Origin: Lentzea guizhouensis | GTDB taxonomy: Bacteria > Actinomycetota > Actinomycetes > Mycobacteriales > Pseudonocardiaceae | DNA: 64,000 nt | NCBI RefSeq assembly: GCF_001701025.1 | Contig: NZ_CP016793.1 | Location: 2,790,001 to 2,854,000 of the forward strand | Reading direction: 5' to 3' | Shown: piece by piece, positions 18,663 to 26,649 of the stretch | How the letters are laid out: every line of letters starts with the position of its first letter | How positions within the stretch are numbered: position 1 is the first letter of the stretch | Program-made: the position numbers and the translations under genes | The notes under the pieces: model-generated | What the model saw: the letters and a program-made list of their open reading frames with translations, nothing else | What the model was told of the DNA's origin: nothing | Database searches by the model: none

Positions 18663-18724
18663 CCAGGTGGTCTGCTTCGTGCCTGTTTTGCTTCTCCTCA
18701 GGTGCGTTGGTCGGCGTGGAACGT

Positions 18725-19234
18725 TCAGAGCGCGGCCATCGGGCAGTCGACCGCGTTTGTCGAGAGCTTGATGACGAGCACCTCGTCCGAGTCCTGGTAG
18801 TGCTCGGCGGATCCGATGCCCAGGAACGCGTAGTGGGCGCTGCCGATGCTCGCCGAGTAGCCAGCCCGGTACTCCTTCGCGTCAGGGTGGGCCTTCTTCA
18901 CGTCGGCGAAGGTCGAGCCGACCCCGATCCCCTTCGGGGTATTGGCGCCAATCGGCAACGTGATCCGCTCGATGCCGTACTTCTTCGACACGGCGATCTG
19001 TTCGTCGGCAGCACAACCCGCGTCAACCTGGGCGTCGTCGCCGCCCCAGCTCAGCTGGGTGAGGCCGGCCGCGCGTACCTCGTCGAGTGTCATGCCGAGC
19101 TTGAGGGCGCCATAGCCAGGCCGGTCGTCGGCCCTGCGGACCGCCTGCGGCTGGTCGGCGTTCGTGACCGTCGCGGTCGTGGTCCCGGTGACGACTGCGG
19201 CGACGACGGTCTTGAGGACGTTGGACTTCTTCAT
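18725..19234 (-). CDS. Secreted single-domain protein, sigma-module family
   Basis: 169 residues from ATG 19234. The signal peptide is MKKSNVLKTVVAAVVTGTTTATVTNA. The mature part is one domain with YGALKLGMTLDEVRAAGLTQ, a Cys in VDAGCAADEQ, GIERITLPIG, GIGVGSTFADVKKAHPDAK and a final Cys (AVDCPMAAL), so one disulfide is likely. The same domain forms the outer part of the membrane protein at 19450 and the fragment at 18414. I do not know the family's function. Next to a sigma factor and its membrane partner, it may be a secreted ligand or decoy for the sensing domain; that is inference. Confidence 0.75.
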   Translation of the reverse strand: MKKSNVLKTVVAAVVTGTTTATVTNADQPQAVRRADDRPGYGALKLGMTLDEVRAAGLTQLSWGGDDAQVDAGCAADEQIAVSKKYGIERITLPIGANTPKGIGVGSTFADVKKAHPDAKEYRAGYSASIGSAHYAFLGIGSAEHYQDSDEVLVIKLSTNAVDCPMAAL

Positions 19235-19404
19235 TTCGGTTCCCCACGGATTCTGAATTCGTTTTCCGAAAATGTCTCGCCACACCCCCAGCGCGGCGGG
19301 ACATTTGTTTCGGACATTCACAAGACGCCACCAGCGCGCGGCGGTTGCCAGGTTCGTCGTCACGAAAAAGTCACGGCAATTCCGCCGAAAATGCGCACAG
19401 CGAA

Positions 19405-19433
19405 GTCCCGCCACTCCTCAGGAGCGGCGGGAC
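19405..19433 (-). terminator. Hairpin downstream of the sigma-module membrane protein
   Basis: GTCCCGCC and GGCGGGAC, extended inward by CTCCT and AGGAG, form a strong hairpin 17 bp past the stop of the minus-strand gene at 19450. There is no T run, so termination is inferred from the stem strength. Confidence 0.55.
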
Positions 19434-19449
19434 CTCGGTTTACCTCAGG

Positions 19450-20253
19450 TCAGGCGCCGGCGCAGTCGTTGTCGGCGAGACGCATGCGCACGGTTTGCAC
19501 CGTGGTGCCGTCGTTCTCGAACACGTAAAGCCACTTCGGTGCGGTGTTCATTTGCACGACCAGTTCCGAGCCGTTCTGCGCGGCGGTCGGATAAGCGGCT
19601 TTCAGGTCGGCGACCGACGAGCCGGAACCGATCTGCTTGGACGTCTTGACGTACTGCGGAAGCGTGATCCGGACGATTCCCCTGGCCGCCGAGATGATCA
19701 CGGCTTTGGGGTCGTCCACCGACGTCATGGCGTAGCCCTTGCACGGCTCGTCCGGCTGGGGCTGGCCCTCGACCAGCATGCCCGTCTTCAGCGCGTCGGC
19801 CTCGGTCATCGCGAGGGTCAGCTTGTTGTAGACGGGCGGCACCGCGTCCGGTGTGCGTGGTGGTGCCGAGGTGCCTGTCGACTTCTTGGTGCTGGTGCTG
19901 CTGCCGCTGTTGTTGTTACCGCTGTTGTTACCGCCTGTGGGAGGCGTGCCGGCGGGAACGGTGACGGTCTCGGTGATCACCGTCGTCGACGGTGCGGGCG
20001 TCGACGTGGACGGCTGGGACGTCGACAGCGACGGTCCGGCCATGTCCGTGTTCAGCGGTGCGTGCCTCAGCTGGACGAGGCCCACCCCGGCCCCGATCAG
20101 CGCGACCACGGCGAACGCCCCGGCGGCGGCGCTGCGGCGTTGCCTGCGGCGCTTCGCACCGCGGACCACCGTCTCCTCCGCCCGGGACGACACGTGCAGA
20201 TCGAGGCGTTCGTCGTCCTTGAAGAGCTGGCGCAGCTCGTCCTCGATGGCCAC
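19450..20253 (-). CDS. Membrane-anchored partner of the SigE-family sigma factor
   Basis: 267 residues from GTG 20253, 2 bp after the sigma stop. The cytoplasmic N-terminus (IEDELRQLFKDDERLDLHV, then a basic stretch GAKRRRQRR) is followed by one membrane helix at about 44-62, a Ser/Thr/Pro/Asn-rich linker (about 75-135), and an outer domain homologous to the secreted protein at 18725 (LTLAMTEADALKTGMLV, IVRITLPQYV, QIGSGSSVADLKAAYPTAA, two Cys). The layout suggests an anti-sigma or signal-relay role for the coupled sigma factor, with the outer domain as sensor. No zinc HxxxCxxC motif is present, so it is not a classical ZAS protein. Confidence 0.75.
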   Translation of the reverse strand: MAIEDELRQLFKDDERLDLHVSSRAEETVVRGAKRRRQRRSAAAGAFAVVALIGAGVGLVQLRHAPLNTDMAGPSLSTSQPSTSTPAPSTTVITETVTVPAGTPPTGGNNSGNNNSGSSTSTKKSTGTSAPPRTPDAVPPVYNKLTLAMTEADALKTGMLVEGQPQPDEPCKGYAMTSVDDPKAVIISAARGIVRITLPQYVKTSKQIGSGSSVADLKAAYPTAAQNGSELVVQMNTAPKWLYVFENDGTTVQTVRMRLADNDCAGA

Positions 20254-20255
20254 TG

Positions 20256-20726
20256 TCAGTCCCTTTCCAAGCGTGTCCGCAGAGTCGCCATCGCCTTGCT
20301 GGCCTGGCTCTTCACGGTGCCGCAGGAGATGCCCAGCGCGTGCGCGATCTCGGCCTCGCTGAGGTTCTCGTAGTACCGCAGCACGATCACAGCGCGCTGC
20401 CTCGGCGGCAGGTCGCGCAGTGCCTGCCAGAGCGGCTCGTTCTCGAGCCTGCTCAGGTCCGACAGCACCGGCGTGTCCGGGAAGTCGGCCACGAGGTTCT
20501 CGCGGCGACGCCGGCGCCAGATGCTGATGTGCGTGTTGGCCATCGCCCGCCGCACGTACGCCAGCGGGTCGTCGCCCTTGCGGAGCACGGCGGCCCAGCG
20601 CGAGCCGACCTTCTCCAGCACCGACTGCACCAGGTCCGCCGCGTCGTGCGGGTTGCCCGTGAGGGCGTGGCCGTACCGCAGCAGGCCCGGCATGGACATG
20701 CGCACGAACTCAGCGAAGTCCCCCAC
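20256..20726 (-). CDS. SigE-family ECF RNA polymerase sigma factor (module 1)
   Basis: About 156 residues from GTG 20726. An in-frame GTG at 20786 would add 20 residues not typical of the family. Region 2 is EFVRMSMPGLLRYGHALTGNPHDAADLVQSVLEKV, and region 4 is LRDLPPRQRAVIVLRYYENLSEAEIAHALGISCGTVKSQASKAMATLR. It redirects RNA polymerase to a small regulon. The membrane partner gene follows after 2 bp. A similar pair lies at 27911-26650. Confidence 0.9.
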   Translation of the reverse strand: MGDFAEFVRMSMPGLLRYGHALTGNPHDAADLVQSVLEKVGSRWAAVLRKGDDPLAYVRRAMANTHISIWRRRRRENLVADFPDTPVLSDLSRLENEPLWQALRDLPPRQRAVIVLRYYENLSEAEIAHALGISCGTVKSQASKAMATLRTRLERD

Positions 20727-20862
20727 GGCTTCCGCTCTTCTCTCACCGCTTGTCGCGGCCCACTCAAGTTGCAGCACCGCGGTCACGGCACGTCCTCTCC
20801 CCCTGGCAACCTGGCTCCGGGGAGATCACGTCCATGCGCGGTGGCCGGTTGCCACCACTACA

Positions 20863-21201
20863 TCACAGAACCGCAACGGCCTCTGGCAGAACGAACGAAC
20901 CGTCCGGCGAGCACGGGAAGTCGTGCACCTGGACCACCGCGGCGGCCGGGATCGGGCCGTAGACGTGCGGGAACCACAGCGGCGAGTCCGGCACGGCCTC
21001 CCACCGCACCGGCACGTCGAGCAGCTCCGGGTCGACGACGAGCAGCAGCAGCCCGTCGCGACCGGGGAAGAACTTGCCCGCCGTCACGTGCACGACGCCC
21101 CGGTCGGAGCAGTGCACGAACTCCTCGCCCGCGGCGGGCGCGATCGACCCCGCCGACCGGGCAGCGGCCCAGTCGGCGGTTGAGATGATGTGCAGCAGCA
21201 C
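20863..21201 (-). CDS. DUF952 family protein
   Basis: 112 residues. Family motifs are EEFVHCSDRGVVHVTAGKFFPGRDGLLLLVVDPELLDVPVRWE and FPHVYGPIPAAAVVQV. DUF952 proteins are small cytoplasmic proteins related in fold to glutathione-S-transferase-associated or ADP-ribosyl-binding proteins; no activity is established. It stands alone between the sigma gene and the DUF5926 gene. Confidence 0.85.
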   Translation of the reverse strand: MLLHIISTADWAAARSAGSIAPAAGEEFVHCSDRGVVHVTAGKFFPGRDGLLLLVVDPELLDVPVRWEAVPDSPLWFPHVYGPIPAAAVVQVHDFPCSPDGSFVLPEAVAVL

Positions 21202-21250
21202 TTATCCACAGCTCCTTGTGGACAACCCTGTGTACAACTCGGTCCGAACG

Positions 21251-22186
21251 TCAGCGCAGGGTGATCTGCCGGCCGCGCAGGCCGTCCCGGGCCCGGCGCT
21301 CGGCGTCGGTCAGCGGCTCGTCGGAGGCCAGCGCCTCCAGCAAGCGCTTGCCCAGCTCCTCGGCGGGACCGGCCCACTCGCGGGCGTGCATCTCGCGGTC
21401 GAGGTCCCACACCGGCACCAGCAGGCCGTGCGCGCGGAACGAGCCCGCGTACCGCGAGCCCTCGCCCAGGTCCAGCTCACCGCGGGCGGCCAGCCGCGCC
21501 ATGGCGGGGATCAGCTTCTCCTCGGGCTCCGGGCGGACCCAGCGCAGGTGCGCCTTGTCGCCCGCGTCCACCCAGTAGGCGGCCTTCACGCCGGGGGCGT
21601 CGAGGCGTTCGGTCGGCAGGATCGCCGCGTTCGCGCGCTCAAGAGAGAGTGCGACGTCACCGGTCGGTTCGGTGCCCTCCGGCATCCACCAGATGAAGTC
21701 GGTGTGCAGCTGCGGCACGATCTCGGCCTCGGGGTCGAGCAGGTCCTGCAGCCGGCCGGGGTTCTCACCGTTGTCGGGGCCGACGACCGGCAGCACGTCA
21801 CCGGTCCTGGCCTGCTGCGCCCATTGCAGCGCCCGCGCCAGGTCACGGCTGATGTCGCCGGAGCGCGTCTGCACCTGCAGGCCCACGAACGGCACGTCGT
21901 CGCCGCGGATCAGGCCGGCCGCCGCCATCGGCAGCACCGTGGCGAGCGTGACCTCACGCCCGTCCTTCACCGGCAGCTTCGCGACCGCGGACGGCACGAA
22001 CTCGCGCAGCGCGATCAGCTCGCACTCGGCGGCCAGGCCCTCGAACGGCCGCGACACGATCACGTCCGTCGCCCCGCCGGGCGCACCGTGGCAGGCCTTG
22101 TACCGCTTGCCGGAGCCGCACGGGCAGGGCTGCTTCGGGTTGATCCCGTCCTTCGGTGCGTCCTTGACCGCAGTCCGCTTGGCCAC
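21251..22186 (-). CDS. DUF5926 family protein with N-terminal SEC-C motif
   Basis: 311 residues. The N-terminal NPKQPCPCGSGKRYKACHG (about 17-35) is a SEC-C zinc-binding motif (C-x-C...C-H type), as at the end of SecA, so ribosome or protein-export contact is possible. The remainder is the DUF5926 domain, conserved across actinobacteria (GLQVQTRSGDISRDLARALQWA ... HTDFIWWMPEGTEPTGDV ... YWVDAGDKAHLRWVRPEPEE). Cytoplasmic, function unknown. It lies 26 bp behind no partner and ahead of the phosphodiesterase in the opposite order, all on the minus strand. Confidence 0.87.
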   Translation of the reverse strand: MAKRTAVKDAPKDGINPKQPCPCGSGKRYKACHGAPGGATDVIVSRPFEGLAAECELIALREFVPSAVAKLPVKDGREVTLATVLPMAAAGLIRGDDVPFVGLQVQTRSGDISRDLARALQWAQQARTGDVLPVVGPDNGENPGRLQDLLDPEAEIVPQLHTDFIWWMPEGTEPTGDVALSLERANAAILPTERLDAPGVKAAYWVDAGDKAHLRWVRPEPEEKLIPAMARLAARGELDLGEGSRYAGSFRAHGLLVPVWDLDREMHAREWAGPAEELGKRLLEALASDEPLTDAERRARDGLRGRQITLR

Positions 22187-22212
22187 CTCGGCCCTCCTCG
22201 TGCTCAGGCTTG

Positions 22213-22953
22213 TCAGGTCGCCAAGTTAGCCGTCAGCAGGCGGCGCGTGTTCGCCGGGGCGTTGGTCGCGAGGTACCTGACCCCCAGGTCACGGCACAAC
22301 GCGATGTCCTCCGCGTTGTCCACCGTCCACACGTACGTCTCGTGGCCTGCTCTGCGCGCGCGGTCGACGTACGCGGGATCGTTGCGCAGCAGGTGGATGC
22401 CCGGTCCCGCGTAGTCGGCGAACGGCGGCAGCGCACCGCTGCGGTACCGGCCGAGGCGGTCCAGCAGGAGCACCGTGCGGATGTCCGGCGCGAGCTCGCG
22501 GAACGCCTTTACCGCGGTCGGCGAGAACGACATCATGACGATTTGATCTTGCAGCCCGTGCCGCTGGAGGGCGGCGGCGAGCTTGTGCTCGACCTCGTTG
22601 CGGTAGCGGACCGGGTGCTTGGTCTCGACGAACAGCTGCGCGTTCGTGCCCTTGACCAGCTCCAGCAGCTGGTCGAGCAGGAGCAGCTCGGCCGGTTGAC
22701 CGTGCTTGTGCCAGCTGCCGTAGTCGTGTTGTTGCAGCTCGGCCAACGTCATCGCGCTGACCGTGCCACGCCCGTTCGACGTGCGTGTGAGCGTGCGGTC
22801 GTGCACACACACGATCTCGCCGTCCTTGGACAACCTGATGTCGCACTCCAGGCCGTCCGCGCCTTCTTTGATGGCGAGCTCGTATGCCCCGATCGTGTGT
22901 TCCGGACGATCGGTGGAAGCACCGCGGTGCGCGACGACTGATGGCTGCTGCAC
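22213..22953 (-). CDS. Glycerophosphodiester phosphodiesterase (cytoplasmic)
   Basis: 246 residues from GTG 22953. The family core is complete: VVAHRGAST...PEHTIGAYELAIKEGADGLECDIRLSKDGEIVCVHDRTLTRTSNG with catalytic His and the metal-binding Glu/Asp pair, LFVETKHP, and YVWTVDNAEDIALCRDLGVRYLATNAP at the C-terminus. It releases glycerol-3-phosphate from deacylated phospholipids. There is no signal peptide, unlike the second copy at 24274. It is divergent from the P450 at 23043 with 89 bp between the starts. Confidence 0.92.
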   Translation of the reverse strand: MQQPSVVAHRGASTDRPEHTIGAYELAIKEGADGLECDIRLSKDGEIVCVHDRTLTRTSNGRGTVSAMTLAELQQHDYGSWHKHGQPAELLLLDQLLELVKGTNAQLFVETKHPVRYRNEVEHKLAAALQRHGLQDQIVMMSFSPTAVKAFRELAPDIRTVLLLDRLGRYRSGALPPFADYAGPGIHLLRNDPAYVDRARRAGHETYVWTVDNAEDIALCRDLGVRYLATNAPANTRRLLTANLAT

Positions 22954-23042
22954 AGGTCCCAACCTTAGTTCTTGAACAACAATTTGAGACGTCAATCAAC
23001 TCAGCGTGGACTTCCGCGCAACCTCGACTTACCGTCCGCGTT

Positions 23043-24230
23043 GTGACGTTCGACCAGCGCGATCCCGCGTTCATCGCCGACCCGTACCCGGCCTTCGCCT
23101 CGCTGCGGGCCGCGGGTGAGGTGCACCACCACGAGGGCATGGGCATCGCCGTCGCCGTCTCGCACGCCGCCTGCTCCGCCGTGCTGCGGCACCGCTCGCT
23201 CGGCCGCATCTGGTCGGACGTGAAGCCGGTCGAGCGCTTCCTGTCGTTCAACCTCCTGCACCGCAACTCGCTGCTGGAGAACGAGCCGCCGGTGCACACC
23301 CGGCTGCGCCGCCTCGTCGCCGCCGCGTTCGGCCGCGGGCACGTCGAGCGGCTGCGCCCGTGGGTCGCCGAGCTCGCCGACCGGCTGGTGGACGAGCTGG
23401 TCGCGAAGATCTCCGACGTCGGCCAGGCCGACCTGCTGGCGCACGTCGCGGCGCCGTTGCCGGTCGAGGTGATCGCCGAGCTGCTCGGGGTGCCGCCGTC
23501 GGACCGCTATCTGCTGCAGCCGTGGTCGAACGCGATCGTGAAGATGTACGAGTACGACCTGCCTCCCGAGCAGCAGGACGTGGCCGAGCGCGCGGCGACC
23601 GAGTTCGTCGCCTACCTGCGCGAGCTGATCGCGTTGCGGCGGGTGTCGCCGGGGGCGGACCTGGTGTCGGACCTGGTCGCGGTCACCGACACCGACGGCG
23701 CGCGGCTGACCGAGGACGAGCTGGTCGCCACGGCGGTGTTGTTGCTGATGGCGGGCCACGAGGCGACCGTCAACGTGATCGGCAACGGGATCTACGCGCT
23801 GATGGAGCACCGGTCGGAGTGGGAGCGGCTCACGCCGGAGCTGCTGCCGACCGCCGTCGAGGAGCTGATCAGGTACGACTCGCCGTTGCAGCTCTTCGAA
23901 CGGACCGCGACCGAACGGGTCGAGATCGCCGGGCACGTGCTGGAGCCGGGCGAGAAGATCGCGGCACTGCTGGGTGCGGCCGCACGCGACCCGCTGGTGT
24001 TCGAGAACCCGGACGAGCTGAACATCGGCCGCGAGAAGAACCAGCACCTCGGGTTCGGCATGGGCATCCACTACTGCCTGGGCGCGCCGCTCGCGCGCAT
24101 CGAGGTGGAGGCGGCGCTGTCGTCGTTGCACCGCAAGCTGCCCGGCGCGGTGCTGGCCGCGCAACCGGACCGGCGCGCGGAGTTCGTGATCCGCGGCCTG
24201 CACTCGCTGGAGCTCGCCGACGGGGAATGA
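23043..24230 (+). CDS. Cytochrome P450
   Basis: 395 residues from GTG 23043. I-helix AGHEAT at 237-242, K-helix EELIR at 273-277, and the haem loop HLGFGMGIHYCLGAPLAR with the iron ligand Cys345. NEPPVHTRLRRLVAAAF is the usual C-helix region. It is a soluble class I actinobacterial P450 that needs a ferredoxin and reductase; none is encoded here. Substrate unknown. It stands between two glycerophosphodiesterase genes and ends at a shared convergent terminator. Confidence 0.93.
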   Translation: MTFDQRDPAFIADPYPAFASLRAAGEVHHHEGMGIAVAVSHAACSAVLRHRSLGRIWSDVKPVERFLSFNLLHRNSLLENEPPVHTRLRRLVAAAFGRGHVERLRPWVAELADRLVDELVAKISDVGQADLLAHVAAPLPVEVIAELLGVPPSDRYLLQPWSNAIVKMYEYDLPPEQQDVAERAATEFVAYLRELIALRRVSPGADLVSDLVAVTDTDGARLTEDELVATAVLLLMAGHEATVNVIGNGIYALMEHRSEWERLTPELLPTAVEELIRYDSPLQLFERTATERVEIAGHVLEPGEKIAALLGAAARDPLVFENPDELNIGREKNQHLGFGMGIHYCLGAPLARIEVEAALSSLHRKLPGAVLAAQPDRRAEFVIRGLHSLELADGE

Positions 24231-24239
24231 CCGGGGTGC

Positions 24240-24265
24240 GAGGCCCTGCCCTCGGACAGGGCCTC
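24240..24265. terminator. Convergent terminator
   Basis: GAGGCCCTG and CAGGGCCTC form a perfect 9-bp stem with an 8-base loop in the 43-bp gap between the convergent P450 and phosphodiesterase genes. Confidence 0.75.
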
Positions 24266-24273
24266 GCCGCAGG

Positions 24274-25284
24274 TCACGAGCGGTACTTGCGCGGGAGCTT
24301 GAAGCCGCGTTCCTTCATCACCTCGCGCAGGCGGTCCGGGTAGTCCGTGATGATGCCGTCCACGCCGTCGTCGATCAGCTTGTGCATGGTGGCCGGGTCG
24401 TTGATGGTCCACGGGACGACCTTGAGGCCGTTGCGGTGGGCGTCGGCCACGAGCGCCTTGGTCGTGAAGGGGACGTAGTCGGGGTCGCCGACCTTGCCGC
24501 CCTGCGGATTGCCGTGCACCGGGGACAGGGCTGAGGCGCCGAAGCTCTTCACGGCGCGGGCGACGCTGCCGCCGAAGTCGTCGAGCTCCAGGCCACCGGT
24601 CCACGGGGAGCCGGGGCGCAGCATCTCCGGCTGGGTCAGTGCGACCACGGGGATGCGGGGTTCGACCTGGCGCAGGCGCATCAGGGTGCCCCAGTCGAAC
24701 GACTGGACGGTGACGTTGTGCTGGAAGCCCGAGCGGCGGATCTCGCGGACGGCGCGCTGGACGAACTGCTCGCGCGGGGCGGTCTCGTGCGGGGCGGCGG
24801 CTTCGACCTTGGTCTCGATGTTGAAGCGGACGCCCCACGCGCGGTGCTCGCGGGCGAGGGCGAAGAGCTCGGCGAGGGTGGGCATGCGGGCGCCGGGCGA
24901 GAGTTCCTGGCCGGGGTGCTGCGACCACCGGGTGCTGCCGCAGTCGAGGGTCCTGACCTGGGCGAAGGTCAGGTCCTTCACGTACTTGCCGGCGTAGGGG
25001 AAGGCCGGGTCGCCGGGGAAGGCCGGTGCGGTGTCGAGGCACTTGGCCGGGTTGGTCTTGCGGTCGTGGGTGATGACCTCGCGACCGTCCTTGGTGATCT
25101 GGATGTCCAGTTCCAGGGTGGTGACCCCGAGCTCGAGCGCCTTGCCGAACGCCTTGAGGGTGCTCTCGACGGTCAGGCCGAGGCCGCCGCGGTGGGCCTG
25201 CAGGTCGAAGTCGCGGTGTGGGTGGGCTGCCGCCAGGCCTGGTGTGGCCATCGCGATCACCAGTGCCCCGATGAGTGTCCGCAT
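24274..25284 (-). CDS. Secreted glycerophosphodiester phosphodiesterase
   Basis: 336 residues. The signal peptide MRTLIGALVIAMATPGLAAA is followed by the GDPD core: LQAHRGGLGLTVESTLKAFGKALELGVTTLELDIQITKDGREVITHD, NIETKVEAA, and the C-terminal VPWTINDPATMHKLIDDGVDGIITDYPDRLR. An insert of about 60 residues (NPAKCLDTAPAFPGDPAFPYAGKYVKDLT...LDCGSTRW) with two Cys is typical of the secreted subfamily. It probably scavenges glycerol-3-phosphate outside the cell. It is not an obvious duplicate of the copy at 22213. Confidence 0.93.
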   Translation of the reverse strand: MRTLIGALVIAMATPGLAAAHPHRDFDLQAHRGGLGLTVESTLKAFGKALELGVTTLELDIQITKDGREVITHDRKTNPAKCLDTAPAFPGDPAFPYAGKYVKDLTFAQVRTLDCGSTRWSQHPGQELSPGARMPTLAELFALAREHRAWGVRFNIETKVEAAAPHETAPREQFVQRAVREIRRSGFQHNVTVQSFDWGTLMRLRQVEPRIPVVALTQPEMLRPGSPWTGGLELDDFGGSVARAVKSFGASALSPVHGNPQGGKVGDPDYVPFTTKALVADAHRNGLKVVPWTINDPATMHKLIDDGVDGIITDYPDRLREVMKERGFKLPRKYRS

Positions 25285-25342
25285 GGACCCAACCTGGCAC
25301 CCGAGTCCGACGTCGGGAAGACCCCGGCGCGAACGGCGGGGG

Positions 25343-26248
25343 TCAGCGGGGCGAACCGGAGGCGCGGACGGCGCGCAGGGGTGGGGCGGGGGCGTCCTTG
25401 ACCTCGAGGACGCGCATCAGCCGGACGGACGCGGCGTCGACCGGCAGCAGCAGCGTGGTGATCCGGCGGATCATCAGCGCGGTCGTCACCTGGACGCCGG
25501 CGAGCACCAGGTTGCCGAGCGCGTGCAGCAGGACGCCGTCGGCCTGGGCCTGGGTGCTGTCGCGCAGCATCCACAGCACCGTGATCACGAACAGCACGCC
25601 GGAGGCGGCCCACAGGCCCCACCACCACAGCAGCAGGCGGGAGGGGCGCGGGCGTTCGCCGGCGGGACGGCGGGCGACCGCGTGCTCCAGCTCGGCCAGC
25701 ACGGAGCCGGGCACGACGAGGTTGACGCCGGGGACCAGCAGGCCGATCAGCGCGGACCGGTTCGATCGGGACGGGCCGTAGCCCACGATCGTCGCGGCCA
25801 CGTTGCGCGCGCGACGCACCCACAGCACCGTGAACAGCAACGCGAGCGGCCAGCCGACCAGCAGGATCGCCGACGACGACACGACCATCGCGTCGGAGGT
25901 GTTGACGACGTTCACCGAGAGCGCGCCGAAACGGCTCATCGCGAGCAGCACGTACCGCCAGACCTCGGACAACGCCGCCCAGACCGCCACGAACGCGACC
26001 AGCCACAGCGTGTTCTGCGCGGTCCGGCCCAGCCGCCGCACCCCGTCGACGGAGTCGGCGCGCTCGGCGGTGTCGAGCACGGCCGTCGGCCAGCGCCACG
26101 CCAGCAGCGGGAAACCCCACCGCGGCGGCGCCGGGTACCTCGGCGGCCCGCCGTACCGGAGCCGCTGCGCCCGGCTCGCGGGCTGCGGGTACGCACCGGG
26201 TGGCGGTGTCGCGACCCAGTCCACGCGCATCGGCTGCAGCGGCTGCAC
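25343..26248 (-). CDS. DUF4328 membrane protein
   Basis: About 301 residues from GTG 26248 (VQPLQPMRVDWV); ATG 26230 is an alternative. A Pro/Arg-rich cytoplasmic N-terminus (PPRYPAPPRWGFPLLAWRWPT) precedes six membrane helices with the DUF4328 signature TLWLVAFVAVWAALSEVWRYVLLAMSRFGALS and VGYGPSRSNRSALIGLLVPGVNLVVPGSVLAELEHAVARRP. Function unknown. It directly follows the rhodanese gene (2 bp), so the two are probably one operon. Confidence 0.82.
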   Translation of the reverse strand: MQPLQPMRVDWVATPPPGAYPQPASRAQRLRYGGPPRYPAPPRWGFPLLAWRWPTAVLDTAERADSVDGVRRLGRTAQNTLWLVAFVAVWAALSEVWRYVLLAMSRFGALSVNVVNTSDAMVVSSSAILLVGWPLALLFTVLWVRRARNVAATIVGYGPSRSNRSALIGLLVPGVNLVVPGSVLAELEHAVARRPAGERPRPSRLLLWWWGLWAASGVLFVITVLWMLRDSTQAQADGVLLHALGNLVLAGVQVTTALMIRRITTLLLPVDAASVRLMRVLEVKDAPAPPLRAVRASGSPR

Positions 26249-26250
26249 GA

Positions 26251-26589
26251 TCAGATGACCTCGGGTTCCATGCCGTCGACGCCGCCCTCGAGCGGGCGAC
26301 CGTGGGCGTCCCAGTGCTGCATGCCGCCCTCGACGTTCACGGCCTCCCAGCCGTTCTCGTTCAGGTACTGCGTCACGCGGGCGGAACGGCCACCCGCCCG
26401 GCACACGACGTAGAGCTGCACGTCGTGTGGCACCTCGTCGAGCCGGGAGCCGATCTCGCTCATCGGGATGTGCAGTGCACCGGGGGCATGGCCGGCGTCC
26501 CACTCGTCCTGCTCGCGCACGTCCAGCAGGACGGCGCCCTCGGGCAGCTGGGCGGGAACGGCGGAGATCTCCACGCTGGGAACAGTCAC
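26251..26589 (-). CDS. Rhodanese-like sulfurtransferase
   Basis: 112 residues, one rhodanese domain. The active loop is VVCRAGGRSARV with the sulfur-carrying Cys, and LLDVREQDEWDAGHAPGALHIPMSEI is the CH2A-type segment. It carries persulfide sulfur in the cytoplasm. It lies upstream of the DUF4328 membrane protein in one transcription unit. Confidence 0.92.
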   Translation of the reverse strand: MTVPSVEISAVPAQLPEGAVLLDVREQDEWDAGHAPGALHIPMSEIGSRLDEVPHDVQLYVVCRAGGRSARVTQYLNENGWEAVNVEGGMQHWDAHGRPLEGGVDGMEPEVI

Positions 26590-26603
26590 ACCGTAGATGG
26601 TGC

Positions 26604-26640
26604 CATGCCGGAGGTTGCACTTCCGTGAACCTCCGGCATG
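26604..26640. terminator. Hairpin between the sigma module 2 and rhodanese genes
   Basis: CATGCCGGAGGTT and AACCTCCGGCATG form a perfect 13-bp stem with an 11-base loop. It follows the stop of the minus-strand gene at 26650 by 10 bp. There is no T run. Confidence 0.65.
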
Positions 26641-26649
26641 GCCGCATCC

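Noticed and set aside
21205..21245. Possible DnaA box or origin near TTATCCACA
   Set aside because: One TTATCCACA and a few TGTGGACAA-like words lie between two ordinary genes. There is no cluster, AT-rich unwinding region, dnaA or dnaN.
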